Positions 34,085-43,766 of a stretch of DNA of 64,000 nucleotides are shown here, in pieces; position 1 is the first letter of the stretch; each line of letters begins with the position of its first letter. The DNA is taken from assembly GCF_030506325.1 (NCBI RefSeq), contig NZ_CP120683.1, positions 3,485,001-3,549,000 on the forward strand, read 5' to 3'. Below the pieces are notes generated by a model, which did not search any database, was not told the origin of the DNA, and saw only the letters and a program-made list of their open reading frames with translations. The translations under genes were made by a program, and so were the position numbers. This DNA is from Tunicatimonas pelagia (GTDB taxonomy: Bacteria > Bacteroidota > Bacteroidia > Cytophagales > Cyclobacteriaceae).

Positions 34085-35908
34085 ATGCAGCAAGACAATA
34101 ATAACCTGAAAATAACAAAGAAAATCATCAATAGTGAACCCATTCAGCAGGAACTTCAAAAAGGGTATTGGCTTCAGTTAGATTTACCACTTCCGGTGCT
34201 AGTTGTGTTCCATCAACCAGAAGCCCGTTTAGAACTGAACAGTTTGGTGCGGGGGGAATCTTCCTACCTGATTGTACCCGATAAGCCTGATGCTTTAGTA
34301 CCAGTGCAGGATTTACTGAAGAAGATAATTACGCTGAGAGCCGGGCAATACGGGGCTTTTCTCTTGTTAGATATTCGATTTGATGCCGCTACCCGCTCCG
34401 ATCTCAAAATCTCGTATCACCACCAAAAAAGTCAGGCTACCGTAGCTACCTTGGTAGAAGAACTAAACGCTCTTAAAGCACTGAATAACGCCCTTACCAT
34501 TGTTGAAAATCAGCGAGCCCTTCCCGACGGAAGTATTGATGAATTACTTGATATGCACGGTGGTACTCGAATTCAGGTGTCACTTCCCCGAATGTTCGCG
34601 CATCCCGGGCAGGACGAGTCATATCCGGTATTGCTACGCAACTTTCGTGACTCCTTTTCTAAGGCATTGCGACAGGCATTGTATACTTTTTTACGGGTGC
34701 AAACCAACTACAAAATTACCCACCCTCGCACCTTAGGTCGCACCACCGTAGATGATGCTTTTTGGCAAGCCGACCGTCAACTTTACAAGTTGGAGTCATC
34801 GTTCCGCTTTTTAATGCTGGTTTCGGCCATCAATATGGATGCTGCCTGGCAAGATTTTCAAGCCGGAAACTATCAGAAAGAACCTGCGTTTTATTACCCT
34901 ATTTTACCTATCGATCCTGAAGAACGCAAGCATGTGCTGTACGGTATCGATATTGATGCGGTACATGATCCGGGACTGGCTTTTCTGTTGCGCGATAAGC
35001 GAAAAGAACTGGATATTCAACTAGATATGCTCAGTGAGCGCGGTACCGAAAGTTTTCTCTACAGTAGCATCCGATTGTACAAAACAATTGATGAAGAACT
35101 ACTGCAACTGGCTCAGCTTCTGCTGGAAGAAATACCCGTGCAAAAGGTAGATGCGGGCACTCATTCGGCCGAGCAGTTTGCCCAGCGGGTGAAGGAAGAG
35201 TTTGCTTTTTATCGTCAGCAAGACCCTGGGTTTGGCACCAAGGTTCATTTAGGGAGTACTATTCCGGGTTTAATGGTTTCGCACGGCGAGCTGTACATTC
35301 CCAACTCCATTATGCTGCGCCAAAGTCGTGTAGAGGCGTTGATTCAGCACGAAGTGGGTACCCACGTACTCACGTACTACAACGGCTCGCAACAACCCAT
35401 ACGGTTAATGCGGCTCGGATTGGCTGATTATGATGAACTACAAGAAGGGTTAGCCGTGCTCACGGAGTATCTTATTGGTGGACTAGACCCACTGCGAATG
35501 CGTTTACTTGCTGCCCGGGTAGTGGTCGCTTACGAACGGATGCGGCACACGTCTTTTCAGGATGTGTTCGCATTGCTCACCGAGCAGCATGGCTTTCGGC
35601 CCCACACCGCTTTCAGTACCGTAGCGCGTATTTATCAGGCCGGTGGCTTTACTAAAGATCTTATTTACCTACGGGGATTTATCCGGGTTTGGCAACATTT
35701 ACAGCAGGGGAATAGTTTAGAACCCTTACTGATGGGTAAAATTGCGGTAAAGCATATTGATACTGTTGAAGCACTGCGGGAACGAGGAATTTTACAACCT
35801 CCAGCCATCAGACCTCGCTATTGGTTCGACGTCAATGCCCAGCAGCAGCTAAACGAATTCAGGAATACTACAGAAATTACCGACATTGTTAAGAGAATTG
35901 TTAACTGA
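34085..35908 (+). CDS. flavohemoglobin expression-modulating QEGLA motif protein (DUF1704)
   Basis: A 607-residue protein of the DUF1704/KIAA0895-like family. The zinc-peptidase-like motif HEVGTH (His422, Glu423, His427) and the name-giving QEGLA (Gln453 onward, YDELQEGLAVLTEYL) are present, with the third-ligand Glu probably in the QEGLA helix. This is the gluzincin arrangement; eukaryotic relatives are tubulin C-terminal tyrosine carboxypeptidases (MATCAP type), so a carboxypeptidase role is plausible. In other bacteria it clusters with glutathione synthetase-like ATP-grasp and amidohydrolase genes, and an ATP-grasp gene is two genes downstream here. Confidence 0.92.
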   Translation: MQQDNNNLKITKKIINSEPIQQELQKGYWLQLDLPLPVLVVFHQPEARLELNSLVRGESSYLIVPDKPDALVPVQDLLKKIITLRAGQYGAFLLLDIRFDAATRSDLKISYHHQKSQATVATLVEELNALKALNNALTIVENQRALPDGSIDELLDMHGGTRIQVSLPRMFAHPGQDESYPVLLRNFRDSFSKALRQALYTFLRVQTNYKITHPRTLGRTTVDDAFWQADRQLYKLESSFRFLMLVSAINMDAAWQDFQAGNYQKEPAFYYPILPIDPEERKHVLYGIDIDAVHDPGLAFLLRDKRKELDIQLDMLSERGTESFLYSSIRLYKTIDEELLQLAQLLLEEIPVQKVDAGTHSAEQFAQRVKEEFAFYRQQDPGFGTKVHLGSTIPGLMVSHGELYIPNSIMLRQSRVEALIQHEVGTHVLTYYNGSQQPIRLMRLGLADYDELQEGLAVLTEYLIGGLDPLRMRLLAARVVVAYERMRHTSFQDVFALLTEQHGFRPHTAFSTVARIYQAGGFTKDLIYLRGFIRVWQHLQQGNSLEPLLMGKIAVKHIDTVEALRERGILQPPAIRPRYWFDVNAQQQLNEFRNTTEITDIVKRIVN

Positions 35909-35967
35909 GAAAATACAGCTTCTGACAAGCCTTTATCACGTAGTTGCAAAGTATTGATGAAAAAACG

Positions 35968-36195
35968 ATGAATGAGCACGTAAAAATGTTGATAGGTAGT
36001 TCAATTGTTATTAATCGAGCTGCCTCTCTTTTAGATGAAAATAATATTCCGACCTTAATTAAGGACAATGTTGAGTCAGCAAGATTGGCTGGTTTTGGAA
36101 CATTACAAAATGAAGTAGAATTATATATTTACAAGTCCGACCTCAAACGTGCTCAATTAATCATTGAAGAGTTCAGAAAAGACAATCAAATCTAA
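35968..36195 (+). CDS. DUF2007 domain protein (putative signal-transducing protein)
   Basis: A ~75-residue protein of the DUF2007 fold: MLIGSSIVINRAASLLDENNIPTLIKDN, in part (residues ~6-30), then ELYIYKSDLKRAQLIIEEF. It is a two-strand/helix repeat like the PII/ACT-type small domains. The frame is open from TTG 35944, but ATG 35968 starts just before the first strand and is preferred. Members are thought to be regulatory or to be metal/ligand binding; none is well studied. It lies between the QEGLA gene and the glutathione synthetase-like gene. Confidence 0.82.
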   Translation: MNEHVKMLIGSSIVINRAASLLDENNIPTLIKDNVESARLAGFGTLQNEVELYIYKSDLKRAQLIIEEFRKDNQI

Positions 36196-36343
36196 AGATA
36201 AATAGCATTTTACCACAATGTGTAAAACTAGTAGCGACACATGAATTAGGGAGTTGGGATTTTCAAAGAAAGTTACCTTGTTTTTTACACTTGACCGATA
36301 GTTTTTAACCACTACACCAATTACTTTTTAACCTGTTATAATT

Positions 36344-37423
36344 ATGAAAATAGCGTTTATTGTAAACGACATCGCCACCGAAATACATACCTATACCACG
36401 ATCAACCTGGCCTACCAAGCGATGCAAATGGGGCACGAAGCGTATATTGCCGGCGTAGGCGACCTTATGTACCTAGCCAATGGCCACATGGGTGCCAGCG
36501 CCTTTCGGGTAGAAGAAGGCGTAAAGTCTACCGAAGTGATGCTAGGCGAAATGCAAACTGCCTACGAAAACTCTAGTGTCAGCCTGATTGAATCTGACAT
36601 GAAACCTGTTAAAATTACGTCCGAAGATTTGGATGTCATGTTCATCCGCAATGATCCGTCCGACGACCGGGAAAACCGCCCTTGGGCACAAAGTGCCGGA
36701 GTAATTTTTGGAAAAATAGCTGTGCGTAACGGTGTAATTGTTCTCAATGATCCCGAGGCACTACACAATGCGCTCAATAAAATGTACTTCCAGCATTTTC
36801 CCGAGTTGGTTCGGCCCCGCACCATTATTACTCGCAACGTAGATGACGTACGGCGATTCTACGACGAGTGCGAGCAGAAAATTGTGTTGAAGCCGCTGCA
36901 AGGCTCAGGAGGAAAAGACGTATTTATGGTGAAGGGAAAAGAGGCGGCCAACCTCGACCAAATTGTAGAAGCCATCAGCCGGAATGGATTTGTCATTGTG
37001 CAGGAGTACCTACCCGCCGCTAAGGATGGCGATACCCGCATGTTCGTGGTCAACGGTCGTCCGCTAGAGAACGATGGAAAGATTGCCTGCTTTCAGCGTG
37101 TAAACGAAGGGGATGACTTCCGAAGTAATTTGCATGCCGGAGGCCGTCCGCAAAAAGCGGAAGTCACCGATGATATGCTTAGGTTAGCTGAAGCCCTTCG
37201 CCCTAAGATTATTCAGGATGGATTGTTTATGATCGGATTAGATATTGTGGGCGATAAGCTGATGGAAATCAATGTGTTTAGTCCGGGCGGCATGATGTCG
37301 GCCGGAATGCAGCAAGGCACAGAGTTTTTTCCTACGGTAATTGAAGCCATTGAGAAGAAAGTCTACTACCGAAAAATCTACGACGGTCACTTAGACAATG
37401 CTACGTTGGCCATCATGGAATGA
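36344..37423 (+). CDS. glutathione synthetase-like ATP-grasp enzyme
   Basis: A 359-residue ATP-grasp ligase in the GshB group. N-terminal domain: MKIAFIVNDIATEIHTYTTI; MFIRNDPSDDRENRPWAQSAG corresponds to the GshB R-x-DPP region (quoted within limit). ATP-grasp part: KIVLKPLQGSGGKDVFMV with the ATP-binding Lys and Gly-rich loop, FVIVQEYLPAAKDGDTRMFVV, and metal-binding EINVFSPGG near residue 305. It joins gamma-glutamylcysteine and glycine in the known family; with a QEGLA partner it may make a different peptide-like product. No gshA-type gene is in the window. Confidence 0.88.
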   Translation: MKIAFIVNDIATEIHTYTTINLAYQAMQMGHEAYIAGVGDLMYLANGHMGASAFRVEEGVKSTEVMLGEMQTAYENSSVSLIESDMKPVKITSEDLDVMFIRNDPSDDRENRPWAQSAGVIFGKIAVRNGVIVLNDPEALHNALNKMYFQHFPELVRPRTIITRNVDDVRRFYDECEQKIVLKPLQGSGGKDVFMVKGKEAANLDQIVEAISRNGFVIVQEYLPAAKDGDTRMFVVNGRPLENDGKIACFQRVNEGDDFRSNLHAGGRPQKAEVTDDMLRLAEALRPKIIQDGLFMIGLDIVGDKLMEINVFSPGGMMSAGMQQGTEFFPTVIEAIEKKVYYRKIYDGHLDNATLAIME

Positions 37424-37436
37424 CCATTATGGAGTA

Positions 37437-37913
37437 ATGCCCGACGAGATAAAGATACGGCTCGCCACCACCCACGATCTGCCGGAGATACTGCGCCTGT
37501 TCACTGGAACGGTTGAGCACGTTGCCCGGCAAGATTATGCGTCGAAGCAGCTAACAGTTTGGGTTGCATCAGCACATAATCAGAAACGGTGGCATCAGGC
37601 AATTGATAATCAGTACTTTATAGTGGCCACAGTAGACGAAACTATTGCTGGCTTTGGTTCGCTAGACCAAAACGGCTACCTAGATTTTCTCTATGTACAT
37701 AAAGATTATCAGCGCCAAGGTATTGCCTATCTACTTTACGGTGCATTGGAGCAAGAAGCAATTCGGGCTGGATACCCTCAAATTACCACAGATGCTAGTA
37801 AAACGATCCAGAACTTTTTTGTCCGCCAAGGATTTAGTTTGGTAAGGGAAAACCAAAAGCAGATAAAAGGAGTAGAACTGATCAATTATCGGATGAGCAA
37901 AGATCTGATATAG
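37437..37913 (+). CDS. GNAT family acetyltransferase
   Basis: A ~158-residue N-acetyltransferase. The frame extends upstream to 37398 inside the GshB-like gene, but ATG 37437 (MPDEIKIRLATTHDLPEIL) gives the standard GNAT N terminus and a 13-base spacer, so I use it. Motif A is LDFLYVHKDYQRQGIAYLLYG (in part; Q/RxxGxA acetyl-CoA loop near residue 95), and IQNFFVRQGFSLVRENQ near 125 is motif B. It resembles the YafP/ElaA-like small-molecule group. Likely co-transcribed with the ATP-grasp gene. Substrate unknown. Confidence 0.88.
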   Translation: MPDEIKIRLATTHDLPEILRLFTGTVEHVARQDYASKQLTVWVASAHNQKRWHQAIDNQYFIVATVDETIAGFGSLDQNGYLDFLYVHKDYQRQGIAYLLYGALEQEAIRAGYPQITTDASKTIQNFFVRQGFSLVRENQKQIKGVELINYRMSKDLI

Positions 37914-38096
37914 TCTTCAACTGTTACTTTCACTCTTAAATAATAAGCCTCTTATTTCCAGTCACTCACGAAGGTAGATCAGCCGGATAAGTCAAATGGA
38001 CTGAAGCATTTATTTAGAAACGGGTGGCATAAATGCACTACTCCGCGTATCTTTCGTGTTACTAGAACTGATAAATAAGCAAACGAACGTCTGCCG

Positions 38097-41000
38097 ATGT
38101 ACCTAATATTTGACACCGAAACCACCGGTCTGCCCCGCGACTATAATGCTCCCATCTCTGATCTGGACAACTGGCCCCGGTTAGTACAACTTTCTTGGCA
38201 ATTGCATAATGCCGACGGTAGCTTACAGTCCGCACACGACTACATTGTAAAGCCCGAAGGGTTTACGATTCCCTTCAACTCTGAGAAAGTACACGGTATT
38301 TCTACCCAACGGGCGTTGGCGGAGGGGCATCCGTTGGCGGAAGTACTAACTAAATTCAATGAAGACCTTCAGCATACCCGGCAAACCATTGGTCACAATG
38401 TCGATTTTGATCTAAATGTGACCGGAGCCGAGTTTTTGCGAGCGCAGATAGAAACTACGCTGCTCAACATCGAAAAAGTAGATACTAAGGATGCTTCCAC
38501 GGATTACTGTAAAATTCCCGGGGGGCGAGGCGGGAAATACAAGTGGCCTACTCTATCTGAGCTACACGAAAAACTGTTCGGTGTGCCATTCAGCGGAGCA
38601 CATAATTCAGCCTTTGATGTAGACGCTACTGCCCGTTGCTTTTTCGGATTATTGAAAGAGCAGGTTATTGCTCCGTTTGATAGTACGCCGTTAACGGAAA
38701 TTACCTACGAGCGACCTGATTTAGAAAAGGCATTGCGGGATATGCCGCAGAATGCTCCTCAGAAGTCTAAAGTAGCTGGGCCACCCCAGCGGAAGAAGGT
38801 CGATGTTAACAAAATTGAAACCGCTCCATTCAGCCACTTGCACGTTCATTCGCAGTACTCTATTCTGCAAAGTACGGCCAGTATCAAGCAGCTAGTCAGT
38901 GCGGCGAAGGAGCGCAATATGCCCGCCATTGCTGTTACCGACTTGGGTAATCTGTTTGGGGCGTTCAAAGCTGTAGCCGAAGGAAAAAAACAAGGTGTAA
39001 AGGTTATCATCGGTTGCGATGTCTATATGACAAAGGATCGGCATCAGAAGAAGTTTACCAAAGATTTTAAAGACCAGCGCTCCGTACAGCTATTATTAGC
39101 TAAAAATCAGAACGGTTATCAGAACCTGTCGAAACTTTGTTCGCTGGGCTACATTGAAGGTTACTACGGTGGTTTTCCTCGGGTAGATAAAGATCTGATT
39201 CAAGAATATGCCATAGACTTAATTGCTACTACCGGTGGCATCTCGGGTGAAATTCCCGATCTGATTCTCAATACCGGTGAGCACCAGGCGGAAGAAGCGT
39301 TTCGCTGGTGGCTAGAAGTATTCGGTAATGATTTTTATGTAGAGTTACAGCGACACGGCCTAGAGGAAGAAGACCGGGTGAACGAAGTGCTGCTCCGTAT
39401 GGCTGATAAGTACGGCGTAAAAGTCATTGCGACCAATAACGTTTACTACGCTAATCAGAAAGAGGCTAATGCCCACGATACGCTGCTTTGCGTAAAAAAT
39501 AACGAAGTACTCTCTACTCCCATCGGTCGGGGGCGGAATTTTCGCTTCGGGATGCCTAACCATGAGTTTTATCTCAAGACCGAAGAGGAGATGAAGCAAC
39601 TCTTTGCCGATCGACCTGATGCCATTACCAACACTTTTGAGATAGCGGAGAAAGCCGAAGAGCTAACTTTACAGCGGGATATTCTACTGCCTAAGTTCGC
39701 GCTTCCCGACGGCTTTACCGACCAAAACGATTATTTGCGCCATCTTTCTTACGAAGGTGCAAAGCCTCGCTACGGCGAAATCACCCCCGAAATTCAGGAT
39801 CGGCTTGACCATGAGTTGAAGATCATCAAAGACATGGGTTTTCCGGGGTACTTCCTGATTGTGCAGGATTTCATCAATGCTGCCCGAGATATGGGAGTAT
39901 CAGTAGGCCCGGGTCGGGGTTCGGCAGCGGGTTCAGTAGTGGCTTACTGTACCGGAATTACCAATATTGATCCCATTGAGTACGATTTGCTCTTTGAGCG
40001 TTTCCTCAATCCTGAGCGGATCAGTATGCCCGATATTGATATTGATTTTGACGACGACGGTCGCCAGGAAGTAATTAATTATGTAATTGACAAATACGGG
40101 CGAAACCAAGTAGCCCAGATTGTAACCTTCGGTACAATGGCTCCCCGAATGTCAATTAAAGACGTATCTAGAGTAAGTGAGTTACCGCTGGTAGATGCGA
40201 ACCGACTGGCGAAACTGGTGCCAGAGAAACCCGGAACCACCTTCGACCAAGCCCTCGCAGAAGTACCCGAATTGCAGCAAATCAAGCGAGGCTCCGACAA
40301 GCAAGCTGAAGTAATTAATTTAGCACATACGCTGGTAGGCTCAGTACGGAACACCGGAATTCATGCGGCTGGGGTTATCATCGCTCCTGATGATTTGCTC
40401 GAGTACATCCCGGTGAAAACAGATAAGGATTCTGACTTATTTGTTACTCAGTTCGACGGTTCAGTGGTAGAATCAGCCGGAATGCTGAAGATGGATTTCT
40501 TGGGTTTGAAAACCCTTACCATCATCAAAACCGCACTGCGAAAGATTAAAAAGAACCATGGTGTGGATATTGATATCGATGCCATTCCGCTGGATGATGA
40601 AAAAACATTCCAACTGTACCAGCGGGGTGATACCATCGGCACCTTCCAGTTTGAGTCGGACGGAATGAGACAGTGGCTCCGCAAACTCAAACCCACCGAT
40701 ATTGAAGACCTGATTGCCATGAACGCCTTGTACCGTCCGGGGCCGATGCAGTTCATCCCTAACTTTATTGATCGTAAGCACGGGAAGGAAAATATAGAGT
40801 ACCCGCATGAGTTGCTTGAGCCTATTTTAAAAAATTCTTATGGCATTTGTTTATCGGGTGACACACGAATTTTTGATGCTGAAACAGGGGCTCCCCACCG
40901 ATTAGACGAACTAAAGGATAGAGCAGGAAACTTTGTAGTGCAGGGAATTGATGCCCAAGGACAAGCCACTACAGCTCGGGTTACTCACTGGCTAGATAAT

Positions 41001-43556
41001 GGTACTCATCCGGTATTTCGACTCACGCTACGCAACGGAGCCACGATAAAAGCTACAGCAAATCATCTTTTTTATACCGAGCAGGGATGGAAGCCATTAG
41101 AAGCACTAAATAGTGGTGATTATGTAGGTACTCCACCTCAATTATTTTCTCCAACCACCCCTTCTTCGTACAATCGCTGCCGCTTGCGAGTGTTGGCTTT
41201 CCTGACGGCTGATGGGAGCTTAGCAAGTGGCACTTCGGTAGACTTTGTTAATCATGATCCGCAACTTATTGAGGCGTACATTGAAGCACTACAGGCCTTT
41301 GACGATGTACAACCCGTAGTGGTGAAGCAGGTAAGAAACGTAAAGCGAGTTGGTATCAGAAGCAAAGTAAGTGGTCGGGCTACCACTAGCTTGCTGGCCT
41401 GGATGCGGGAGCTTGGGTTGAAAAGCTCGGCTGATCACAGAAAGTACCCTTGTGGAGTACGTAGCCACGAAAAAGCAGTGCCATCCTTTATTTATACAAT
41501 GGCTGATGAAGACATTGCTTATTTCTTAGCTGGGTTGTGGGATTGTGACGGCTACGTAGGTAAGAAGCTTTGTCACTACAAAACTATTTCGTCGCAGTTG
41601 GCGCAAGATGTACAGACCCTTTTGCTACGTTTGGGCATTCCTTCAGTCATCTATGAGGCATCCTATAAGAATGATGTTTGTCCTGATCAGACTTCATACC
41701 AAGTTACCACCTACGAGCTAAACCGATTTTCTGGTGCTATTCAGCCATTTATGGTTTCTCACAAAGGGCATATATCTATTAAAGGAACTGCGTTTCGACA
41801 TAACTCTGTTGAGCGGCAACCTTTTCTTCAAGAAATAAAGGAAACTACGGGCAAATCAGCTCGTGGTCTAATGAAAGCGTACGGTATTGATCGGCAACAT
41901 TTTCAGCGTAAAGATCCTCGCATCAGTACAACTGTTGTAGAAGGGGTAGCTCAGCAAATTTCTCTGCCTGCTACTCAGCGGTTGCTACCGATCAACTGGC
42001 AGCAAATTGTATCAATAGAGGCTTGTGGTAGTGAAGCCGTCTACGATCTCACTGTAGACAAGATACATAATTTTGTAGCCAATAATATTATTGTCCACAA
42101 CTGTGTTTACCAGGAGCAAATTATGCAGACCGCGCAAATTCTGGGCGGTTACTCTCTGGGTGGTGCGGATTTGTTGCGTCGGGCGATGGGTAAAAAGAAG
42201 ATTGAGGAGATGAATAAACAGCGAGTCATCTTCGTAGAAGGAGCTAAGGAAAAACACGGGATTGATAAGAAAAAAGCGGAAGAGGTCTTTTCTATCATGG
42301 AGAAATTCGCTCAGTACGGATTCAACCGTTCGCATTCGGCAGCTTACTCAGTAGTGGCTTACCAAACTGGCTATTTAAAAGCGAATTATCCCGAAGAATA
42401 CATGGCGGCGGTGCTTACCCACAATATGAGTAATTCCGATAAGGTAACGCTGTTTATGGACGAGTGCAAGCAGATGAAAATTAAGGTGCTCGGCCCGGAT
42501 GTCAATGAAAGTGATTTTGACTTTGGAGTAAATAAGGAGCGGCAAATTCGCTTTGGGCTGGGAGCTATTAAGGGCGCCGGCGAAAGTGCGGTAGCTTCTA
42601 TTATTGAAGAGCGAGATGAGCAAGGGACATACTCCGATATTTTTGAGTTTACTAAACGGGCTAACCTACGAGCAGTTAATAAAAAAACGCTGGAGTGCAT
42701 GGCCATGGCCGGAGCCTTCGACTGTTTCCCTAATATGCACCGTCGGCAGTATCTGCACGCGTCCCCGGGCGATTCATCGTTATTAGAGAAAGCGGCCAAA
42801 TACGCTCAAAACCTTCAGCAAGAAGAAGAAGCTGCTCAGGTTTCTTTGTTTGGCGGAGTGGGCGGTTTGGAAGTACCTAAACCTCGGGTAACCGACTGTG
42901 AACCTTACAGTGATCTGGAAAAGCTTAAACTCGAGAAGGAGGTTACTGGATTCTATATTTCGGGGCATCCGCTCGATCAGTTTAAGTTGGAAATAGAGAG
43001 CTTCTGCACCTGCACCTTGGATAAGGTAATGGGCTACCAAAATCGGGAAGTTTCGGTAGCCGGAATTATCACTAAAAGTGCTGAGCGTCAAACGAATAGC
43101 GGTAAACCCTTCGCCTTGGTCACCATAGAAGATTACCAAACCTCGGTCGATCTGGCCTTCTTCGGTGAGGATTATCTAAGCAACCGTCACCGCCTATCGC
43201 TAGGTGAGTTTGTGTATATGAAGGGGCGGGTAGAGGAGCGTTATAATAAACCCGGGGTATGGGAGCTTCGTCCCCAAACCGTTCAACTACTTACCGAAGT
43301 TCGGGAAAAGATGACCGGAGGCATTCAACTCAGTATTTCTGCCGAGCAACTCACCCAAAATCTGATTGAGCGCTTGGAGACACTATCGGCTGAGTACCGA
43401 GGAAACTGTCCGGTAAAAGTAACCGTACACGATGAACAGGAAAGCATGAGCGTAGAAATGCTGTCGCGCAAGTACCGCTGGCAACCCGACGGACAACTTT
43501 TCGGTGCCCTCGAACAGCTAGACGGAGTTTCGTATCAGCTTACCGGGGTGCGATGA
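38097..43556 (+). CDS. dnaE: DNA polymerase III subunit alpha with exonuclease domain and intein
   Basis: An 1819-residue precursor. Residues 1-~190 form a DEDDh exonuclease (DTETTG at 6-11, GHNVDFDLN, HNSAFDVDAT), a built-in proofreader like DnaQ. PHP domain starts at HLHVHSQYS (His247/His249). The polymerase catalytic Asps are 646 and 648 in PDIDIDFDDDGR. A 418-residue intein (918-1335) interrupts the palm/fingers at YGI/CVYQEQ. C-terminal helix-hairpin-helix and OB-fold (REVSVAGIITKSAERQTNSG) follow. After splicing the product is 1401 residues, which fits DnaE (~1160) plus the exonuclease. It is the replicative polymerase, so intein splicing must be efficient for viability. Confidence 0.96.
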   Translation: MYLIFDTETTGLPRDYNAPISDLDNWPRLVQLSWQLHNADGSLQSAHDYIVKPEGFTIPFNSEKVHGISTQRALAEGHPLAEVLTKFNEDLQHTRQTIGHNVDFDLNVTGAEFLRAQIETTLLNIEKVDTKDASTDYCKIPGGRGGKYKWPTLSELHEKLFGVPFSGAHNSAFDVDATARCFFGLLKEQVIAPFDSTPLTEITYERPDLEKALRDMPQNAPQKSKVAGPPQRKKVDVNKIETAPFSHLHVHSQYSILQSTASIKQLVSAAKERNMPAIAVTDLGNLFGAFKAVAEGKKQGVKVIIGCDVYMTKDRHQKKFTKDFKDQRSVQLLLAKNQNGYQNLSKLCSLGYIEGYYGGFPRVDKDLIQEYAIDLIATTGGISGEIPDLILNTGEHQAEEAFRWWLEVFGNDFYVELQRHGLEEEDRVNEVLLRMADKYGVKVIATNNVYYANQKEANAHDTLLCVKNNEVLSTPIGRGRNFRFGMPNHEFYLKTEEEMKQLFADRPDAITNTFEIAEKAEELTLQRDILLPKFALPDGFTDQNDYLRHLSYEGAKPRYGEITPEIQDRLDHELKIIKDMGFPGYFLIVQDFINAARDMGVSVGPGRGSAAGSVVAYCTGITNIDPIEYDLLFERFLNPERISMPDIDIDFDDDGRQEVINYVIDKYGRNQVAQIVTFGTMAPRMSIKDVSRVSELPLVDANRLAKLVPEKPGTTFDQALAEVPELQQIKRGSDKQAEVINLAHTLVGSVRNTGIHAAGVIIAPDDLLEYIPVKTDKDSDLFVTQFDGSVVESAGMLKMDFLGLKTLTIIKTALRKIKKNHGVDIDIDAIPLDDEKTFQLYQRGDTIGTFQFESDGMRQWLRKLKPTDIEDLIAMNALYRPGPMQFIPNFIDRKHGKENIEYPHELLEPILKNSYGICLSGDTRIFDAETGAPHRLDELKDRAGNFVVQGIDAQGQATTARVTHWLDNGTHPVFRLTLRNGATIKATANHLFYTEQGWKPLEALNSGDYVGTPPQLFSPTTPSSYNRCRLRVLAFLTADGSLASGTSVDFVNHDPQLIEAYIEALQAFDDVQPVVVKQVRNVKRVGIRSKVSGRATTSLLAWMRELGLKSSADHRKYPCGVRSHEKAVPSFIYTMADEDIAYFLAGLWDCDGYVGKKLCHYKTISSQLAQDVQTLLLRLGIPSVIYEASYKNDVCPDQTSYQVTTYELNRFSGAIQPFMVSHKGHISIKGTAFRHNSVERQPFLQEIKETTGKSARGLMKAYGIDRQHFQRKDPRISTTVVEGVAQQISLPATQRLLPINWQQIVSIEACGSEAVYDLTVDKIHNFVANNIIVHNCVYQEQIMQTAQILGGYSLGGADLLRRAMGKKKIEEMNKQRVIFVEGAKEKHGIDKKKAEEVFSIMEKFAQYGFNRSHSAAYSVVAYQTGYLKANYPEEYMAAVLTHNMSNSDKVTLFMDECKQMKIKVLGPDVNESDFDFGVNKERQIRFGLGAIKGAGESAVASIIEERDEQGTYSDIFEFTKRANLRAVNKKTLECMAMAGAFDCFPNMHRRQYLHASPGDSSLLEKAAKYAQNLQQEEEAAQVSLFGGVGGLEVPKPRVTDCEPYSDLEKLKLEKEVTGFYISGHPLDQFKLEIESFCTCTLDKVMGYQNREVSVAGIITKSAERQTNSGKPFALVTIEDYQTSVDLAFFGEDYLSNRHRLSLGEFVYMKGRVEERYNKPGVWELRPQTVQLLTEVREKMTGGIQLSISAEQLTQNLIERLETLSAEYRGNCPVKVTVHDEQESMSVEMLSRKYRWQPDGQLFGALEQLDGVSYQLTGVR
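40848..42101 (+). mobile_element. DnaE intein with LAGLIDADG homing endonuclease
   Basis: A 418-codon in-frame insertion. It begins with Cys918 (CLSGDTRIF, block A) and ends IIVHN followed by Cys (block G: His-Asn then +1 Cys of the extein), exactly the residues for class 1 splicing. Block B is ATANHLFYTEQGWKPLEAL; block F is VYDLTVDKIHNFVANN. Two dodecapeptide motifs of a homing endonuclease are present, RVLAFLTADGSLASG and YFLAGLWDCDGYVGKK, with acidic residues kept. The removed host sequence joins as GI-CVYQEQIMQ, a conserved active-site stretch of DnaE and a known intein site. All splicing residues are intact. Confidence 0.95.
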
Positions 43557-43604
43557 TGTGTAAATTAACGTCAGTTATTCAGGTTATCTAACGATAATGC
43601 AAAA

Positions 43605-43710
43605 TCATGCTGCGTTTAGGATTCGGTTTCTATCATCAAAAGTAATAATTCTAGAATGTTGATCAGCGAAGGTGTAGGCTGATAGCGCAGCAAAGACATT
43701 GCATAAGTAG
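43605..43710 (-). pseudogene. IS982-type transposase, C-terminal fragment
   Basis: Reading back from the stop at 43605, the frame gives NYLCNVFAALSAYTFAD...RNRILNAA, which resembles the NFLVNLLxALIAYxF end of IS982 transposases. It is separated from the N-terminal fragment by a deletion. Confidence 0.65.
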
Positions 43711-43766
43711 TTGATTGGTGCAGGTGCGGTTCCCCGCTGGAACGCGTATGTTCTAAATCAATAAGT

